From assembly GCA_905250025.1 (NCBI GenBank), contig CAJNOJ010000139.1, positions 124,001 through 188,000 on the forward strand: DNA of 64,000 nt, given 5' to 3'. The notes under the pieces are model-generated. The model searched no databases, had not been told where the DNA came from, and saw only the letters and a program-made list of their open reading frames with translations. Below, piece after piece: positions 11,234 to 23,333 of the stretch (position 1 is its first letter; every line of letters starts with the position of its first letter). The stretch is from Adineta ricciae. Its lineage: Eukaryota; Rotifera; Eurotatoria; Adinetida; Adinetidae. Made by a program: the position numbers and the translations under genes.

Positions 11234-11862
11234 AAGTGAACATTTGATGTCTGTTGTGATGTGATTATATATGTTGTTATGAGAATGATTGATATTCATG
11301 AGGAATAAATGATCGATCCATAACATCTTGTTTACGCGGAGAAGCGAATTTATGTAAGGCGGCTTCGTTTTAATTCCTAATATCGCTAAGATAGCAGATT
11401 AAATATGCTAATTAACTTTGCGTACAAATATATCAGGTCGCGCTGAAACATTTTGTGAGAACTAAAAAGAGGATTTCAATATACGCACAAGTACTTACAA
11501 AGATCGATTTATTTTTTTTAACATTAATCATTTTTTCTAAAGTTCAGAAAAATGCACTCGAAAGTCAACATTCTCATCATACATTGCTGATGTCATATTA
11601 TATAATCACTTTAGGATTACTTTTCAGGCAGATAATAAAGTTGACTTTAGTTTTCAAATAATACTTCTTATACTATTTTGAACAAAGCTGATTATCGTAA
11701 AGTTATTCGATGCAACGAATTGACGTCAAAATACCGTCCTTTTTTAATGATAAAAACGAAGTCAACTGTAATCCCTTGCAATCCTCTTTGAGAAAGAAAA
11801 GGTAATAGTACCAAAAATCAAAATGGTATACTGTTCTTTTTGGTGCGTGTTAGTTCGTGTTG

Positions 11863-12722
11863 ATGGCATTAAACACAACAGCAACTACCGTTGCTATTCT
11901 TTATACTGTACTGAGGAAATTTGTACTTCATTTACCAGTAATAAATCTTGCATTTGATTTCCTCGGACTTCTTGGCAATGCTTTCACTTACACACAACGT
12001 GAATTTTGTACAAATACATGCTGTATGTATTCACTATGCAGTTCAACTGTCGATGCTTTACATGTTCTCCTCAATCTATGCCCAGCTCATTTAAGTGGAA
12101 CATTTGGAATATACATTCCTTGGCTACATATCCATATAGTTGCATTTTTCTCTCATTTATCCATCAAATTTCTATTTACGTCAATCATTGATTGGTATAC
12201 TTCGACGTGCAAACTAATATCATCCATTCGTCGCATCAAGCAGTTTGACTCTTATTCGTCTTCTTCTGCTCTACGAATACCAAGATCTATTGAGATGTGC
12301 AACAACACACCCGTTAATAAACAATATTTTGTACATTATCATTAACGACCTCGTGTTACCGATCATCATATTGATCTTTCGAAACATCGAATGAAGTCGG
12401 AAACTGGTTGTGAGTATATTCATCAAGTGCTTGTTTTATGAAAATGAGTAATACATTTCATTGACAGGCAGGAACAGCAATAAGTGTAGCAGCAGCGAAA
12501 GCAAACATACGTCATTCCCGAAGACTATTTTGTCGGTGATGGTATAGAAAGTTTTGAGCAATGGTATATTCTATCTTTTGTTATCTTGTTGCAATTTACT
12601 ATTTCTATCACAACAATGTCAAAGTACTTAATCTTTCTTTGTTAATGTCTCGTCTGTTCCGAGCAGCTTTTTTCAAGGTTACGAGAAATGCATTACATCG
12701 TCATCTGTGGAAGACATCGTAG
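11863..12722 (+). pseudogene. decayed GPCR, sister of the upstream receptor, copy 1
   Basis: The ATG at 11863 opens a frame with TM1 (LGLLGNAFTYTQREF), NTCCMYSLCSS and the TM3 end as IIDWYTSTCK (DRY altered to DWY). About 60 bp are missing after TM3 and the frame then shifts; peptides from later parts (NNILYIIIND, SRLFRAAFF) occur in other frames, ending at a stop at 12722. It shares the intron position with the intact receptor at 10129. The corresponding region at 22081-22590 is even more deleted. Confidence 0.8.
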
Positions 12723-13105
12723 GCATACCACATCATGATGACGGATGCAGACATCAACCAAACACATAAACCAAAGTCTATAGTACATAAGTAAACTGCG
12801 AAATAATAGTGTTGTTTGTGAAATTGTGAACTAGTAAAGGCTGGACGAAGATGTTTGGTAGTTGATTTATGTCAGTCCAATAAATTATATAAATCAGAAA
12901 ATATGTACTCATTTTTCTTTTTATGTCACAGCGTTGACTGGAAAAAAGTGACAAGCCACTTTACTACTTAATAATTGACAATTAACATTTATATTTACTG
13001 TCTACGGATATACAAAGGTCTGTATATAAAATAAAAAAGAGATTCACATGCAAATGTATCGGTTCAAATCAATTAAAAAGCGACTTTTAAAAGAAAAACA
13101 TGTTT

Positions 13106-13507
13106 TCATGAAACTGGAGTCATCGTTGTCGTTATTGTTGGTCTTGTTTGAGTATTAAATCCAGAATACTGCACTGGCTGAGTGTAAGGTGGTGGGGGTG
13201 GCTGAGAAAAGTTCGGTGGTTTGTATTGATTTTCTTGAGCGAACGCCATTTGTACGGCTAGTGATCGATCATTTATTCTTCGTTTCCTATTCTTGATGAG
13301 TTTCACACGGCAAATGATCAGCAGTATCATTAGTGCTATGAAGACAACACCACCCGCCACTGAAAGACCTATAATAGCTTCAGTGGATAGTGCACTAGTA
13401 CCACTACTGCCACTAACTGAAGAATACCGTCTTGCAGAACATGTGTGAATTAGAAGAAGCGATAATAATCGTGTGAAAATGCTTGCCATCGTCTGCGTAG
13501 ATTTCAT
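13106..13507 (-). CDS. small type I membrane protein with PPxY tail, copy 1
   Basis: 133 aa, single exon. Order of features: signal peptide (FTRLLSLLLIHTCSA), short Ser/Gly-rich ectodomain (residues ~26-42), one TM helix (~45-68, IIGLSVAGGVVFIALMILLI), a basic stop-transfer segment (KLIKNRKRR), then a Pro-rich cytoplasmic tail with PPPPPYTQP. The PPPY core is a WW-domain ligand, as used by HECT (NEDD4-type) ubiquitin ligases. Architecture resembles small WBP1/shisa/CYYR1-type adaptors, but I do not assign it to one. Its pair (22944-23333) conserves the TM and PPPY and differs in the extreme C-terminus. Confidence 0.75.
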   Translation of the reverse strand: MKSTQTMASIFTRLLSLLLIHTCSARRYSSVSGSSGTSALSTEAIIGLSVAGGVVFIALMILLIICRVKLIKNRKRRINDRSLAVQMAFAQENQYKPPNFSQPPPPPYTQPVQYSGFNTQTRPTITTTMTPVS

Positions 13508-13668
13508 TTTTGACTAAAAGTTTAGAATAGAAAAGAAATGCAATGACATCGAGTTTTATAATGTCGAACTGACGTCAATGGCATTGCCTACGTCAACGAA
13601 TAACGCATGCGTTTGTTTGATTTTTCAAATAAAGCATGCTTAGTTTGTACTCTGTGCTCTCTTAGTTT

Positions 13669-14185
13669 TTATTCATCGATACCTTGTGTAAATACATAGA
13701 AAAGAAATAAATAAATTTGAATCGCATCGAAGACAGTTGTCGTTTGACCAGCAGTATTCGATGTAGGTTTCAATGTTGATGAGGTCGTTGTTTGATTAGT
13801 CTTTGTCTGAATAACGGATTGAATCCAATCATAATAGAATGAGAGTCGTGTATAGATCCCTGGATTGTTTACATGAGCACATTGCTGACCGAAACTGACA
13901 ATACCCACTTGTTCCCAGTGGTCGCCAAGCCATTGGTGTATCGGACCACCACTGTCACCTGATCAGAATGAAAAAAGATCGATTTTGATTGAACTGAACT
14001 TTCAATGTCAACTGACCTTGACAGGAATCTTTTCCACCGCCATCAACCATGGCACAAAACTGTCGATCAATGTCAAAGATCGAATTTGCGCACCGTTCAT
14101 CATCGTTTGCGATTGCTTTCACACGTACTTGACGTAATTTCTTCGGACGACCATGTCCCCAAGCTAATGTTCCCCACCCAATTAC
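13669..14185 (-). CDS. tandem serine protease, 3' end only (copy 1, cut by N)
   Basis: The last exon (13669-13958) encodes the catalytic-serine GDSGGP (with the previous exon), [15 protein letters not shown], and a Thr-rich stalk with a hydrophobic C-terminus. A 58-nt intron (13959-14016) precedes exon 14017-14185, which carries KDSCQ (the specificity-pocket Asp) and runs into the single N at 14186. The 5' end of this same copy is probably the fragment at 30857-31116. The full architecture is described for copy 2 at 23495-25900. Confidence 0.75.
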
Positions 14186-14186
14186 N
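14186..14186. other. single-N junction between the two homologous copies
   Basis: Left of the N is a protease exon whose continuation is found at about 24236. Right of it begins the repeat plus GPCR sequence homologous to ~3.9 kb. The jump back is about 10 kb, and the gene order then repeats. Confidence 0.85.
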
Positions 14187-14327
14187 TGCCAATGTTTCCC
14201 AGGTGACTATTATAGTCTGGGAAATCCCAAATATCTGGCCCAGTTTTGTGGGGGGGGGGGGGGGATGGGTCCAGATTTCTACCCCTAAACCTTCAACACT
14301 CCCTTCCAGGTCGTGTTTCACAAAAAA
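14187..14327. repeat. poly-G-containing dispersed repeat, copy 2
   Basis: Diverged copy of 950-1095: a 15-G run (14250-14264), then 'atgggtccagatttctacc' and 'ccaggtcgtgtttcacaaaa'. It abuts GPCR coding sequence at 14328, where an A-run followed by gc matches the broken edge at base ~92. This suggests the insertion boundary, with a short A-rich target-site duplication. Confidence 0.65.
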
Positions 14328-14905
14328 AGCAGATTCGCTTGTTGAATGAGAGCTTCAATTTGCTGACGTTCAACACTCTTCTTAACAGACCTCGTGAGGA
14401 GATTGTATGCAAATGCGCTCGACCGAAGAGCTCCGGTGACGGCACCCATCGTAGCTTGTGCGAATACTAGAATGAGTAGCTGGCGATTCACTCGCTGATT
14501 TGCTACCGTTTGATCGGTGCACGTGAATATATGTGACGATGCCACAAATTAACCTGCTTCGATGGGGAATGATAGACATCGATCGAATGCTCCCAACAGA
14601 AAACATGTTGATGCTGTCGATGGAAAACAGAAGAAAAGACATGGACGCACTTTTCATACCATTTGATTCGTAACATAGAGATTATTTCCATAAAAATCTG
14701 TCACTGAACGAATAATAACGGGGATTCCGTCTGCAACTGCGTTGATTATAGGGGAACAAATCATATAAAATATCCAGGAGCTTTTCCGAAAATCTTTGAA
14801 TAAGAGTGTGATTAATTTGAGAATATTCCCAACTATTCCAAAAAATAACACTGTATAGAAGCCAGAAAGAGTAAAGTAGTCCATTATTTCAGGTAGTGAT
14901 ACCAT
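14328..14905 (-). pseudogene. class A GPCR, broken copy 2
   Basis: Homologous to 3753-4721. Lesions visible by alignment are: a stop codon in place of the conserved Cys at the top of TM3 (Cys codon to TGA, near 14655); a deletion of about 200 bp removing TM3-TM5 (between agacat and cgatcg, with acat at both edges in copy 1); a deletion of about 36 bp in loop 3; and loss of the last ~30 codons to the repeat at 14187-14327. TM1, TM2 and part of TM6 remain readable. Confidence 0.85.
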
Positions 14906-15359
14906 ATCAATCGAATGCAAGCAGAATGTGCGTAGATAGGGATTGTTTTTGCTTTGAATGAATGTAGAAGAAATAAAATCTGTCTTATAGATGCGATAGA
15001 AGCTGTTATTGAAAGAAATGTTTTTTTTAATAATCTTGATAGAATAGGAAAGACTTTTGCTTTTAATGGGATCGTAGATGATATTTCTTGTGGTGTCACT
15101 TCTATTCCAAGAATCGGCACAAGCCAAGTGACGTGAAAACTTCTGAATCCATTAAGACATTGTCATCATTAGCTAATAAGCTTTCACAAATGGCATCGGA
15201 TGGAAAAGTCACTTGTGGACAAAACTGTTAACTGCCACTTTCGCTCGAAGTTTTCTTATGCTTAGATTTCTTCTAGCATTAATTCCTCAAGTCTTCAACG
15301 TCATTTCTGTTTTCGTTTTTTAATTTTCTGGAAAAAAGGAAGAAAAGGAATCAGATATT

Positions 15360-15835
15360 TTCCGAGTTCATTCAAAACCCAACCACAATTTTTGGGTCCG
15401 ATGGTTCCAACACTCTGCAACGTAAATTTGATCACGAACATCAGTAACAACAACAACTCCTTCTCTTGCACCTTTTCTTCATTTCATCACTCGATGATTG
15501 CCGTAATCTAAAACATAAACTGACTGTTCATCATCAACGCAAACGAAACTAGGAATGTTGAACTGATCAAGTTGACTACCACATCCACTGCCACCAACGA
15601 CTAACATTCCTTCATCATTCTCTCCAATGTTCCTATATAAATCCGTTTTTACGCACCACTAAAGCAGAGCAGTCAGCATTGTCAACGAGAATATCCTGTT
15701 GATTTACGATCAGGGAAACTAGAAATCCGATAATTTCTGAACCCTGATCAATCCATCCTCGATCAGCAATAAACACTGAGTTATTTTGTTTGTCAACAAT
15801 CACATCTGTTTGATTCGACTTCCATCTACAACAAC
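15360..15835 (-). pseudogene. decayed NHL-repeat gene, copy 2
   Basis: Homologous to 5170-5640, with the same NHL peptides on the minus strand and a similar set of disruptions plus extra indels (for example near 15720-15760). Because the lesions are largely shared, the gene was already dead before the two copies diverged. Confidence 0.6.
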
Positions 15836-16054
15836 TTTTCCTTTATGTTTTTATAAGAAATGGAAAAGAAAACTGCAAAGTGCTTTGACGAAATGTTTTT
15901 TTATCATAGAGTATCTAATGAAAGACAACTTTCTTAAACCATAAGCCTTCTACACACACCCTCGATTTCGACTATTTCTATTTGCAAATCGTTCATTCGT
16001 GATAACAAAGGTTATCGTTGACGTTCTTCTTGTTCGCCATCAATTTCGATCAAG

Positions 16055-16350
16055 TGAACGAGTTAACAGTTATTCGGCTGTTTCAATGGATCATTTTTCA
16101 CTCGTAATCGAGTTCTAACTGGTATATTGATCTTCTTTTCTTTTTCATTCCGCACCTCAATCATGAAAATGTGCAGATCGTTTGATTTCCTAGGAATTTC
16201 TTAATATCTTTGCCTGAAGATGAACATGAATTGACTATCCACGATGTTACCAAATGATTTTTGGTATATCAAAGTATCTCTATTTCCATCATGTAAAGCT
16301 TTGTTTAAAACTCGATAACCATACACAGCTGGAAGCGTCTGGAATGAGCA
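16055..16350 (-). pseudogene. decayed ADP-ribosyltransferase fragment, copy 2
   Basis: Homologous to 5868-6294 but shorter. The segment encoding the LRDGN..WFLYLKLL helices is mostly deleted, leaving the C-terminal strand part and a short piece near 16290-16340. Relic only. Confidence 0.45.
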
Positions 16351-16648
16351 GTCAATATCAACCAAACGATTCATTTTTCGAATTCGTCTGCTATGTCAAT
16401 GAGATAACTTGCTTTGTTGGTTGAAAAGCAAAAATGAGGAAACACGTTTTCTACAATGGAGAGCTTCTTATCTTTTTTTAACGGTCTCAAGTGACGTAAG
16501 GACGGTTTTCATCATCAGACTACCTAAGTCGCAACAAAACTATTGAAAACTGAGTTTTCGACTAAGAAGACACTGGACAGTTTATCATATGTTATTTACT
16601 TATAATATTATTATAATAAAAAGTAGATCTCGACGATCTATATAATGA

Positions 16649-17817
16649 CTAATGTCGTTCACACAAGCAAGGATGACGATAATCACGAACACGGCGATCG
16701 CTGCGTCCATAGTTCAGATAGAGACTGAGAAAATAACAGCTACAAGTTGCAGTCTCACGTTTGGCGAAAAGCTTGTATCGTTCATGGCGCCAAAGATTCC
16801 AATCTGCAATATCCCATTCTTCGTTTTTGCATATCCAATCCCATATGGACTGATCGGCTTCTCTGTTAAAGCGCCAATCTCGACACTTGTGGCATTTCGC
16901 ACATGGACGACCTCCACAAACGAGTTTATCACATTTGTCTGCTTCCGCAAATTCATAATGTTCTAGAACAAAACTCATGTAAAGTTTATCGCTATAATAC
17001 TGTTCGTCCTACCGGAACGCGATTTCTTCAATTTTTCTGTGATAGGATTCGTATTGGAAGTCTTCATAACCGCCGATTCCATCAATTCATCTTCATCAGG
17101 GTCAACTTCACCGTAATAATCGTCTTTGCTTTTATCGATTTCTTTCAAATAAATCGTATGTTTATCATTGTGAACATGTGCTGGACATGATACCACCTCG
17201 AATCTCGTACCCGGCATAAAGATCACTTCATTTTTGCTTGGGTAGCGCGTATATGCAGCAATGGATCTTGCTGTTAAACACTCAATGATGAATATGGTTT
17301 TCTTTGATGCATTGCTCAAACACGAAGATATAACGCTTGGAGATGTCGAACCTGAAATGATACCTAGCGAAGTAAATTTTTTATTTTTATTCTTGTCATT
17401 GAATAGCTCAGTGACATCTTTATCTGTTCCACACCAGACAGACGTTTTGGCTAGTTTCGGTAGTTTAGATATTGCGTTGTGCAATAATCTCAAATACGCA
17501 AACCAAGGTCGAACTTTCGATCGATCATTGTCACGTAAGGCTCTGTTAAGTAAACGATAGATGCGTACGTTCTTTGCCATTTCCATGGCGTAAAGAGAAA
17601 TGGCGGTAGCTTCATCTTTACTCAATTTGTGTTCCTTCAAATTTGGACAAGATTTCTTCGCATGTTTAATTGATTTCTGGATATCCGGCAGAAAATGTTG
17701 CACATCTTCTACAACTTGCTCGACGGGTAATAATTTGCATTTCATGTAATCATTACTTGCTGGTAAACGTGCTTTTACCAAAGTAAAATCTCTAAAACGC
17801 TCTCCGAAAGTATTCAT
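16649..17817 (-). CDS. ART-domain protein with Cys/Trp-rich tail and altered active site, copy 2
   Basis: Exons 17013-17817 (ATG at 17817) and 16649-16962 with a 50-nt intron; 372 aa, the same length as copy 1. The same substitutions are present: VWCGTDKD (Cys for the motif Arg), SGSTSPS, and SKNEVIF (Lys for the first Glu of ExE). The Cys pattern CDKLVCGGRPCAKCHKC and the Trp residues of exon 2 are conserved. The intron differs in length by one base between copies, while both reading frames stay open after splicing. That supports both the splice model and purifying selection on a protein that has lost the usual catalytic set. Confidence 0.8.
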
Positions 17818-18394
17818 TGTGAAGTGATTAGCAGTTCGTATGCTATGTTGACAAAACACTCATTTGCTTCTATAATGAAAACGATGATTCGCCGAGAATC
17901 AACGTGATCGAGCGGTGCACTGTCGTTAGAAACAGATTCGATGCACTATTTTCGTTCACAAGAAATAATCGATGTGTTGCTTACACAAAGCAATCGACAA
18001 ATGTGAAGCTTTTCGCTTCATACACTTCAATGTTTCGAATCAAAGAAAAACAACGGAGCAAAGATTGTTTGTCGAGTCAGTGCTTGAAACAACAGCCAGA
18101 GAAAAAAACGATTATTTCACTGTCAAGATGTTGACGCTTATGCGAGGTGTGTCTATTATTGCGAAGCACATGTGTTAAAGAATTTTCATCAGCTGGTTCA
18201 TAACTACCTCGGAAAATAGAAAAAAAAACGGCACGTCACGATCACTACTGTGATGTTCGAATAGCGTGTTCTCGAACTTCTAGCGTCATCTGATTCTCTT
18301 ACAAATCTATACGTCAATAAAACGATCCAACCAGGTTGCCTTCCTTTTTCTTTTCATTTTATTTCATTTCCTCTTTTGACATTGAAAACGAAAC

Positions 18395-18939
18395 ATGACA
18401 CTCTCATTTTCCATGTTCATTTCTCCTGCACCATACCATTTACTTTCATACGCATGCCTTATAGGAATGAGCATTTGGCATTCGTTTATTAGCAGTCTTG
18501 TCGCTCGCAAAACTTTACCTCGACCACAACTTGGTCAACTACAAAGTCGGTTATTTCCAATTTACTTCTTTCTACAAACTTTTCTCAGCGGCTTGTGCCT
18601 CTTAACAACGAAAAATCCGTACGGTCAGATTATATTTCTTATGGGTGTTGCCGGAGGACTTGTTAATTGGATTGTTTTCGGTCCATGGACAGTCAAGTAT
18701 GACGTTCTCTTTTGTTAATTTCGAAAATTTTCCTCTTTCTTTCGAATAGATTGATGAATAAACGCTTTGAGTTGGAGCGCGAAGAAGGTAAGAAATACAA
18801 TGAAGATGGTGTTAGCAATCAAATGAAAGAATTAAACAAACAATTTGGCATCGCACATGGAAGTAGCGTTATCATCAATATGATCATTGCTGTTTCACTC
18901 GTTATCTACCCATTTCTTGTATCTCCAGTTATTGTCTAA
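18395..18939 (+). CDS. TMEM205: TMEM205-like (DUF4149) membrane protein, copy 2
   Basis: Exons 18395-18696 and 18750-18939 with a 53-nt intron, 163 aa. Nearly identical to the 8360-8904 protein; visible changes are conservative (for example Ile for Val near the C-terminus, Ala for Val in the third helix). Both copies keep the family landmarks QLQSRLFPIYF and LMNKRFELEREEG. Confidence 0.85.
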
Positions 18940-20406
18940 AACAATTTGTGGTACATTTCATCTCATTATCTCAATAAAGTCGATTAAAATACTTCATACA
19001 TTCAGAACGCAGCATTTCTAACAGTGCGAGATGTGCATGTTTGGATCTATCTATCGTCACGTCACTGCAACTAATACTTTTATTTTGAGACGCGTATACT
19101 ACTTCTCATACATCCAGATAACATCCGAAGTCAAAAATTTATCATATAAAATAATTCCAATGAAAATATGAGCAATATATTTGTTGAATGAAACAACAAC
19201 TGAAATCAGTGATTGTCATTTGTAATTATATACAAAGATTGCATTTTCCGTTTTTTGGTACTAACCTCAACAACAGATAACATCCAATCGAATGTCTTCG
19301 TCGAACAAAACATCTTCCATTCTACAATCTTCTGCGAAATTCAACTGACTTTATTCGTTTCTTTCACCTTTGAATGGTTTGTTTCGTCTTTGAGTTGGCA
19401 ACTTTATCGTCATGATGTCATTTGTATTTTACACCGAATAAAGAGAAAGATACTTTGACATTTTTTTCGCTTGACTAAGAACATTTTGTAGTCACATCAT
19501 TTAAATATACGATCAACATGATACTTATATACATAATGGAACTGCAATCTATTTGTTGATAACGGTACAATCACTCTTCACTAACGATTGTTGATGACCA
19601 GATACGAAAAAACGAAATTGATTTCCTACCTCGGTCTATGTACCTTGTTTAAATGAAAGTGCTTATATAAACCAACTTGATAATTTCAATCTATCAAGTT
19701 CAATTTAGCTTTGTGTCCAAGCGTTCAGTTGACCGAAAACAGAATTATCATTAATCACCACTCTCACCGTCGAAGCGAATGTTCTACTTGTCAGAGTTCG
19801 ACAAGTTCTATCTTCTATTAACGTTGCGCTAATCTGTAGGCGATTATTGTTCCACACAACTTCGTATGTAATTAATACTTCAAGTCAAACAGGAAAATAA
19901 GTAGATTTATCTGTCATAGAAATGTTTTTCCTATTCGCATGTCTCAAGATAACTGATGTCGTTGAGTCAACCACCTCTCTACCAGAATACGTGTTCTTCC
20001 GACGTGTTATCTCATATTTGCAGCTTTTGTCTAATTGAACAGAACAAATACTCTCCTACCTTGATCTACTAACACATTTATTTTGGCTAATTTTCATTAT
20101 ACATCTTTGTGATAATACGCTGCAAGTAGCTTTACATATTCTGTCAGAAACGCATCCAATTTAAGTGAAAATGTGCCATTGGCGTACGATCAGCATATAA
20201 ACCTTTGCTTGTAACATTAAATTTAATACAAGCATGCGTCACTAAGACGTCAGCAAGTTCCATTAGTTCACACCAAGACATTCTTTTTTTTCTACGATCC
20301 GAGAGATTTTTTTCTTGATTATATAAGTGTTCAGTAGTTCAGAAAAAAACTAGAAAAAGTTCATTTTCTTTAGTAGAAACTCATTGGGATATCACTTACC
20401 ATCTCA
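18940..20406. other. intergenic, homologous to 9050-10128
   Basis: No gene supported. It has a segment not obviously present in copy 1 (about 19080-19850) and the second copy of the possible relic (about 19870-20060), here interrupted by a stop. Confidence 0.4.
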
Positions 20407-21511
20407 ATGAATAATTCAACTGTTGTTTCGGTGTCCACCTCAGCTGTACTGCTTAGTTCTACGGTGACACGGTACGTGTACAATATCTTACCAATATCAT
20501 TTCTTATTCTCGGTACCATCGGATTTCTCGGCAATGCTCTCACCTATTCGCAACGTGAACTTCGTTCAAATACATGCTGCATCTATCTTCTGTGTGGCTC
20601 AATCGTAGATATGTTAAATCTGTTCATGAACCTGTTACCACGTTTTCTCAATACAATGAATGGAATATACATACCTTGGTTAAGATTGCCTTCTTTCTGC
20701 CAATTCTACATATCCATCCTTGGCTTCTTGCCACATTTATCCATCAATTTTCTCCTCATGTCCATCATTGATCGGTATGCTTTGACCTGCAATCTGGCAT
20801 CACCCATTCGTCGTATTAATCGTCTAACAATGGCTCCTGTGTTTGTTCTTCTTGCTATTTTCACTAGTGGTTTGACTACTATACGCACTATTGTACTGTA
20901 TGAGTATCGAAGTGCATTCGGATGTACAGCAACACATCCGTTGACGAACAACATTCTGTATGTTATGATAAATGGAGTGATGCAACCAGTAATCATGTTC
21001 ATCTTTGTGATGCTAACTTTTCAAAATATCAAACATAGCCGTAAACGAGTGGTAAGTTGACTAATTATATCCAACAACTTACCTACAAAATGTCTTCGTG
21101 TAGGGAGGAGCAACAGGTGCGATCAATATCCGTCGTTCTCGAAGACAATTCGTCACGATGATCTTCACACAAATCATCGCCACAGGTGTGATTTCATTAC
21201 AGTGGATAGTTATGTTCTCACTGAGCAGCTTCGTGTTCAGTAGTATACAGAACTATGGAATGGCATCCGTAGTGCTATTTACTTACACCGTTTCGAACTA
21301 TTGCTTCTATCTCAACAGTGTCAAAGCATTCTACATAGCGTTATTCACTTCACGTCTATTCCGAGAAAACTTTGTTCTTGGACTGATGAAAATGTTACCT
21401 CGTCGTATGCGTGAACAATTTCGAATATCGCAGGCAAATATTGCATTCGCAATAGGTACAGTAACCAATCAAGCGAATCCCAGAAGTCTACTAATGACTA
21501 GAAGAAACTGA
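20407..21511 (+). CDS. rhodopsin-like GPCR, two exons, copy 2
   Basis: Exons 20407-21051 and 21104-21511 with a 52-nt intron, the same lengths as copy 1. It keeps GFLGN in TM1, IIDRYALTCN at the TM3 end, the loop-2 Cys (FGCTATHP), the basic loop 3, and the tail LPRRMREQ. Substitutions relative to copy 1 are scattered and mostly conservative. Both copies being open suggests both are functional. Confidence 0.88.
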
Positions 21512-22080
21512 CGGTGAACATTTGATATCTGTTGTGATGTGATTATACATGTTGTTATGAGAATTATTGATATATATGCAGAAGAAATGATCAAACCGTA
21601 ACATCTTGTTTACGCGGAGAAGCGAACATGAATTTATGTAAGGCGCGGCTTCATTTTAATTCCTAATATGGCTAAGATAGCAGATTAAATATGCTAATTA
21701 ACTTTGCGTATAAATATATCAGATTGCGCTGAAATATTTTGTGAAAACTAAAAAGAGAATTTTAATACACGCACATGTAATTATTTACAAAGGTCGACTT
21801 ATTTTTTTTAAACATTAATCATTTTTTCTGAAGTTCAGAAAAATGCACTTGAAAATCAACATTACCGTCATGCATTGCTGATGTCGTATTTTATAATCAC
21901 TTTAGGATTACTTTTCAGGCGGATAATCTTCAATTTAGCCGAACTCGTATACTAAAGTTGACTTTTGTTTTCAAATAATACTTTTTATACTATTTTGAAC
22001 AAAGCTGATTATCGTAAAGCTATTTGCTGCAACGAAGTGACGTCAAAATACCATTCTTTTTTATGATAAAAACGAAGGCA

Positions 22081-22590
22081 ATACTGTACTGAGGAAATTT
22101 GTACTTCATTTGCTACCAATAATTCTTACATTTGATCTCCTCAGACTTCTTGACAATGTCTCCACTTACACACAACGTGAATTTCGTACAATGCATGTTG
22201 TATCTTCACCTCAATCTATTGCCAGCTCATTTGGGTAGAACATTTAGAATATACATTCCTTGATCGCAAATTAGCTAACTTCTACAAATTTTACATATTC
22301 ATGCTCGCATTTTTCTCTCATTTATCCATCAATTTTCTATTCATGTCAATCATTGACAGAAAGGAGCAGCAAACATACGTCATCCACGAAGACTATTTTA
22401 TCGGTGATGGTATAGAAAGCGTTGAGCAATGGTATACTCTATTTTTTGTTATCCTGTCGCAATTTACTGTTTCTATCACAACGATGTCAAGGTATTTTAT
22501 CTTTCTTTGTTAATGTCTCGTCTGTTTCGAGCAGCCTTTTTCAAGGCTACGGGAAATATATTACATCGTCATCTGTGGAAGACATCGTAG
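22081..22590 (+). pseudogene. decayed GPCR, sister receptor, copy 2
   Basis: Matches 11863-12722 with large internal deletions. Readable pieces are the TM1 start, LLPAHLG and YIP, AFFSHLSINFLFMSIID (TM3 end), and the C-terminal SRLFRAAFFKA ending at the same stop (22590). No open frame spans it. Confidence 0.75.
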
Positions 22591-22943
22591 GCAAACCACA
22601 TCACGATGATGGATGCAGACATCATTCAAACACATAGATCAAAGTCTATAGTGCATACATAAACTACGAACTAGTAGAGGCTGGACGAAGATGTTTGGTA
22701 GTTGATTTATGTTAGTCCAATAAATTATATAAATCAGAAAATATGCACTCATTTTTCTTTTTATGCCGCAGGATTGAGTGGAAAAGAGTGACAAGTCATT
22801 TTACTACTTAATAATTGACAATTAACATTTACGTCTACTGCCTACGGACATACATAGATCTGTATATAAAATAAAAAGGAGATTCACATGCAAATGTATC
22901 GATTCAAATCAATTCAAAAACGATTTATGAAAAAAACATGTTT

Positions 22944-23333
22944 TCATGACACTGGAGTCATTGTTGGTCTTGTCTGAATATTAAATCCAGAATACTGCAC
23001 TGGTTGAGTGTAAGGTGGCGGGGGTGGCTGAGAAAAGTTCGGTGGTTTGTATTGATTTTCTTGAGCGATTGCCATTTGTACGGCTAGTGATCGATCATTT
23101 ATTCTTCGTTTCCTATTCTTGATGAGTTTCACACGACAAATGATCAGCAGTATCATTAGTGCTATAAAGACAACACCACCCGCCACTGAAACACCTATAA
23201 TAGCTTCAGTAGATAGTGAACTAGTACCACTACTGCCACTACCTGAAGAATACCGTCTCGCGGAACATGTATGAACTAGAAGAATCGATAACAGTTGTGT
23301 GAAAATGCTTGCCATCGTCTGCACAGATTTCAT
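22944..23333 (-). CDS. small type I membrane protein with PPxY tail, copy 2
   Basis: 129 aa, single exon. Signal peptide, Ser/Gly-rich ectodomain, one TM (VSVAGGVVFIALMILLI), KLIKNRKRR stop-transfer and PPPPPYTQP tail are all conserved relative to 13106-13507. It is four residues shorter in the Thr-rich C-terminus. It sits between the decayed GPCR and the protease gene, in the same order as copy 1. Confidence 0.75.
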   Translation of the reverse strand: MKSVQTMASIFTQLLSILLVHTCSARRYSSGSGSSGTSSLSTEAIIGVSVAGGVVFIALMILLIICRVKLIKNRKRRINDRSLAVQMAIAQENQYKPPNFSQPPPPPYTQPVQYSGFNIQTRPTMTPVS

